From Phenylobacterium sp. (GTDB lineage: Bacteria > Pseudomonadota > Alphaproteobacteria > Caulobacterales > Caulobacteraceae): DNA of 39,037 bases. Shown here piece after piece: positions 36,100-39,037 of the stretch (the stretch's first letter is position 1; each line of letters opens with the position of its first letter). Location: the NCBI RefSeq assembly GCF_028290885.1, contig NZ_JAQGIZ010000036.1:1-39037 (forward strand). Reading direction: 5' to 3'. The position numbers and the translations under genes are program-made. A model generated the notes under the pieces. The model was given only the letters and a program-made list of their open reading frames with translations, was not told the DNA's origin and ran no database searches.

Positions 36100-36240
36100 G
36101 TCGGTGGCCCGGGTCCTATCGAGACGGGGCTGTGTCGCAGCGGCGGCGGGCGTCCTTGATCCGGGCATGGCCGTCACAGGATCGCCTGCCCGACGCGCCC
36201 TGACGAGCCCCAAAGCGGCGAAGACGAAAGAGGAATGCCG

Positions 36241-36852
36241 ATGAGCCGGACCGTGTGGGCCCTCCTGGCCATCCTGGCCGTGGCCTTCGCCGCCATCACC
36301 GGCCTGGCGGTGCGCCACGGCCTCCTAGGGGCGCCAACCCAGGCCGCGGCTATCGGCGGGCCGTTCCAGCTGGTCGACCAGACGGGCCGCAAGGTCGACG
36401 CCGGCGTCCTCAAGCGCAAATGGAGCGCGGTCTTCTTCGGCTTCACCTATTGCCCGGAAGCCTGCCCCACCACGCTGCTGGCGCTCGGCCAGACCGAAAA
36501 GCTGCTGGGTCCCAAGGCGGACGACTTCCAGACGGTGTTCATTTCCGTCGATCCGCAGCGGGACACGCCCAAGGTGCTGGCCAACTACCTGTCCAACAGC
36601 GCCTTCCCGCGCCGGACGCTCGGCCTCACCGGCACGCCCCAGCAGGTCGCCCAGGCGGCGGGCGCCTACCACGTCTTCTACCAGAAGGCCGGCGACGGGG
36701 CGGACTACCAGATCAACCACTCGACCATTACCTATCTGATGAGTCCGACCGGAGACTTCGTCTGCGTCATCCCCTACGGCGACACCCCCCAGGCCATGGC
36801 GGCCAAGGTCGCTGCGGCCATGAGCCACGGTCCCCACGCGCAATCCTGTTGA
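36241..36852 (+). CDS. senC: SCO1/SenC/PrrC copper chaperone
   Basis: A 203-residue membrane-anchored thioredoxin-fold protein. One N-terminal span (about 7-25). The copper-binding Cys71-x3-Cys75 lies in FTYCPEACP and the distant His160 in INHSTITYLM, the complete SCO ligand set; VFISVDPQRDTP is also typical. It assembles the CuA site of cytochrome oxidase and, in photosynthetic relatives, influences RegB signalling. ATG 36241 has AGAGGA 6 bases upstream and is preferred over 36235. Divergent from regB, a common arrangement. Confidence 0.95.
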   Translation: MSRTVWALLAILAVAFAAITGLAVRHGLLGAPTQAAAIGGPFQLVDQTGRKVDAGVLKRKWSAVFFGFTYCPEACPTTLLALGQTEKLLGPKADDFQTVFISVDPQRDTPKVLANYLSNSAFPRRTLGLTGTPQQVAQAAGAYHVFYQKAGDGADYQINHSTITYLMSPTGDFVCVIPYGDTPQAMAAKVAAAMSHGPHAQSC

Positions 36853-36921
36853 GGGCCGAAAGTTGGGTATGGACCCGATTAACGCTTCGGGTGTTATGTT
36901 GCGGCGCACAAAGGATGTGGC

Positions 36922-38220
36922 ATGCTCTATTCCCTCTATGAGGCGGGCTTCTACGCCTCCACGCCGCTTCGCGCCGCAGCGCGGCTGACGCGGGACTTCT
37001 GGTCCTCGCCGCTCAATCCGGCGCGGGACAGCGAGCTGGGCCGCCGACTCTACGCCAACGCCGACCTGTTCGCGAACCTCACCCGCCGCTACGGCAAGCC
37101 GGCGTGGGGCATCGATACGGTCGAGATCGACGGCCAGGCGGTGCGCGTGCGCCCGACCGAAGTCTGGTCAAGCCCCTGGTGCAAGCTCACCCACTTCGCC
37201 CGCGACATGGCCGACATGCGCCGGGCCGGGCGCCGCACCCGCGAGCCGGCGGTGCTGATCGCAGCCCCGCTGTCGGGCCACTACGCGACCCTGCTGCGCG
37301 GCACGGTGCAGGCCTTCCTGCAGGACCACGAGGTCTACATCACCGAGTGGTCGAACGCCCGCGACGTGCCGGTGCTCGACGGCCGCTTCGACTTCCACGA
37401 CTACATCGACCACATCCGCACGATGCTGCAGGTGCTCGGCCCGCGGCCGCACGTGGTGGCGGTCTGCCAGCCCGGGCCGCCGGTGCTGGCCGCCGCGGCG
37501 CTGATGGCCGAGGACGGCGACGAAAGCCGGCCGGGCTCGATGACCTTCATGGGCTCGCCGATCGACGCGCGCCTCTCGCCCACGGTCACCAACCGCCTGG
37601 CCGAGGAAAAGCCGTTCGCCTGGTTCAAGTCGAACATGATCGACACCGTGCCGCCGCCCTATCCGGGCATGGGCCGGCGCGTCTATCCGGGCTTCGTCCA
37701 GCTCGCCAGCTTCATGTCGATGAACATCGAGAAGCACAAGGAAGCGCACCTGCGCTACCTGCAGCAGCTGATGGACGGCGATGGCGACTCCGCCGAACGG
37801 CACCTGGAATTCTACGACGAGTACCTGGCCGCCCTCGACCTGACCGAAGAGTTCTATCTGCAGACGGTCGACGTGGTGTTCCAGCGCTACCTGCTGCCCA
37901 AGGGCGAGCTGGTCCACCGCGGGCGGCTGGTGCGGCCCGAGCTGATCACCGACATCCGCCTGCTCACCGTCGAGGGCGAGAACGACGACATCTCCGGCAT
38001 CGGCCAGACCCAGGCCGCCCACGATCTGTGCAGCGGCCTGCCCGCCGAGCTGAAGCAGGACTATGTGCAGCCGCGCGTCGGCCACTACGGCGTCTTCAAC
38101 GGCGCCCGGTTCCGCAACGAGATCTATCCGCGGATCCGCAACACGATCTGGGACACCGAGCTGGCGCTTTCCCGCACCCCGGCCAACGCCGCCCTCCCCA
38201 AACAGACCGAAGCCGCCTAG
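36922..38220 (+). CDS. phaZ: Intracellular polyhydroxyalkanoate depolymerase
   Basis: A 432-residue intracellular PHB depolymerase, mobilising stored polyester to hydroxybutyrate. The alpha/beta fold has the cysteine nucleophile in VCQPGPP (Cys182; Ralstonia PhaZ1 uses Cys183), the acid probably in LLTVEGENDDISG and the histidine in VGHYGVF. AVLIAAPLSGHYATLLRGTV and EVYITEWSNARDVP are family blocks. An AAAGGA ribosome site lies 7 bases before the ATG. Length fits. Confidence 0.95.
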   Translation: MLYSLYEAGFYASTPLRAAARLTRDFWSSPLNPARDSELGRRLYANADLFANLTRRYGKPAWGIDTVEIDGQAVRVRPTEVWSSPWCKLTHFARDMADMRRAGRRTREPAVLIAAPLSGHYATLLRGTVQAFLQDHEVYITEWSNARDVPVLDGRFDFHDYIDHIRTMLQVLGPRPHVVAVCQPGPPVLAAAALMAEDGDESRPGSMTFMGSPIDARLSPTVTNRLAEEKPFAWFKSNMIDTVPPPYPGMGRRVYPGFVQLASFMSMNIEKHKEAHLRYLQQLMDGDGDSAERHLEFYDEYLAALDLTEEFYLQTVDVVFQRYLLPKGELVHRGRLVRPELITDIRLLTVEGENDDISGIGQTQAAHDLCSGLPAELKQDYVQPRVGHYGVFNGARFRNEIYPRIRNTIWDTELALSRTPANAALPKQTEAA

Positions 38221-38231
38221 ATTCGGAGGCG

Positions 38232-38294
38232 ATGAGTCTCTTCGGCCGGTCCCCCGATCGATCGCCGGCCGGCTATGCCGGCAAGCGATCGTGA
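38232..38294 (+). CDS. Possible 20-residue leader ORF upstream of the metallopeptidase
   Basis: ATG at 38232 has a strong GGAGGC ribosome site and a 20-codon frame ending in a TGA that overlaps the GTG start of the next gene (GTGA). The peptide begins MSLFGRSPDRS. CGATCGC near 38256 and GCGATCG near 38285 could pair over the second start. Either a coupling leader or a sequence oddity at the gene's 5' end. Confidence 0.4.
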   Translation: MSLFGRSPDRSPAGYAGKRS

Positions 38295-39037
38295 TTTTTC
38301 CAGGAAAGAATTGGGCTGACGGCGACCGGCTGGAAGTGGCCGGGGCGGCCGTGACCCTGCGGGTGAACCGCCGGGCGCGCCGGGTTTCGCTCAGGCTCGA
38401 CCGCACCCGCCGCGAGATCGTCGCCACCGCGCCTTCGCCCCGCCGGCTGCCCGAGGCCGCCGCCTTCGCCCGCGAGCGCGCCGGCTGGATCGCCGAACGG
38501 ATGGCCGAACTGCCGGACGCGACCCCGGTCCATCCCGGCATGACCTTGCAGGTGTTCGGCGAGCCGGTGCGGCTGGAGGCGGGAACCGGCCGCGCCAAAT
38601 GGATCCCGGCCGCCGGCGGCGAGCCTGCCCGCATCGCCGCCATGGCGGTCGACGGAAATGGAGGCGAGGGTTATGCGCGGGCGGTGATCCTGATCCTGAA
38701 GAAGCGGGCGCTGGCGGTGCTTGGCGAGCGCACCGAGGTCTACGCCGCCATGCTGGGCGCCGCCGCGCCCAGGGTCACCGTCGCGGACGCCAAGGGCCGC
38801 TGGGGTTCCTGCCGGCCGGGCATACGGGGCGGGGCGGCGTCCATCCGCTATTCCTGGCGCCTGGCGCTGGCCCCGTTCGAGGTGGCCGACTACGTGGCCG
38901 CCCACGAGTGCGCCCACCTGCTGGAGCTCAACCACGGCCCGCGCTTCTGGGCCCACGTCCGCGCTCTGGTCGGCGAAGCCAAGCCGCACCGCGCCTGGCT
39001 CCGCGCCGAGGGCGCAAGGCTGCACGCCTTCGGGCGG
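38291..39037 (+). CDS. YgjP/SprT-like M48 metallopeptidase domain protein, 3'-truncated by window edge
   Basis: The frame is open from a GTG at 38291 to the window end (249 codons, no stop). Features of the YgjP/DUF45 family: LRVNRRARRVSLRLDRTRRE near the start, KGRWGSCRPG, then the zinc site HECAHLLELNHGPRFW with HExxH plus a downstream histidine. Function of the family is unclear; some act as metal-dependent peptidases. No good ribosome site stands before the GTG, but it overlaps a short leader frame's stop, so re-initiation is possible. Confidence 0.85.
   Translation, partial: MIFPGKNWADGDRLEVAGAAVTLRVNRRARRVSLRLDRTRREIVATAPSPRRLPEAAAFARERAGWIAERMAELPDATPVHPGMTLQVFGEPVRLEAGTGRAKWIPAAGGEPARIAAMAVDGNGGEGYARAVILILKKRALAVLGERTEVYAAMLGAAAPRVTVADAKGRWGSCRPGIRGGAASIRYSWRLALAPFEVADYVAAHECAHLLELNHGPRFWAHVRALVGEAKPHRAWLRAEGARLHAFGR

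Overview
The window is a GC-rich (roughly 68-70%) alphaproteobacterial chromosome segment, most likely from Caulobacterales (a Phenylobacterium- or Caulobacter-like genus). The best taxonomic markers are a DivL homologue with tyrosine in place of the kinase histidine, an MmcB-type DNA repair gene, a PEPxxWA-CTERM protein, and the RegB/RegA/SenC redox set. Gene density is high. I see no rRNA, tRNA or CRISPR array.

Layout. 1-3719: 3' part of mmsA, a small hydrophilic protein, zapE, and a LysR regulator whose 3' end overlaps zapE tail to tail. 3885-8874: a succinate dehydrogenase operon sdhC-sdhD-sdhA-(two SAM methyltransferases)-sdhB, ended by a perfect 14-bp stem hairpin. sdhA carries an internal AT-rich patch of about 170 bp. 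8915-11113: ferredoxin reductase, adrenodoxin-type ferredoxin, a small membrane protein and a dodecin. 11332-16540: hybrid histidine kinase, a two-gene membrane/exported operon, and an AraC regulator. 16566-18871: a gntR(YtrA type)-ABC ATPase-permease operon with a textbook GGTG-N16-CACC operator on its promoter. 19058-23454: PEPxxWA-CTERM protein, divL, a hypothetical gene and a zincin-like metallopeptidase.

23536-29886: two paralogous ferritin-like (R2-type) proteins flank a group of SDR, alpha/beta hydrolase, SnoaL-like, DUF3237 and AraC genes. A pair of mirror-image 25-bp-stem hairpins (24671-24836) sits just after the first paralogue, and the second paralogue lacks one predicted iron ligand. 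30008-33889: a lipocalin gene and mmcB are separated by a complete IS1595-family transposon (30548-33388) with 25-bp inverted ends and an 8-bp target duplication. It carries four passenger genes packed so tightly that two share a CTAG for their stops and two share a CATG for their starts. 34105-36852: regA and regB, with divergent senC. 36922-39037: an intracellular PHA depolymerase and the start of a YgjP/SprT-type metallopeptidase that runs off the window.

The points most worth following up are the passenger-carrying transposon and its unknown cargo, the mirror-image hairpin pair, the ligand-deficient ferritin-like paralogue, the AT-rich tract inside sdhA, and the methyltransferases embedded in the sdh operon. 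Family calls are from sequence motifs read by eye; no database search was run.
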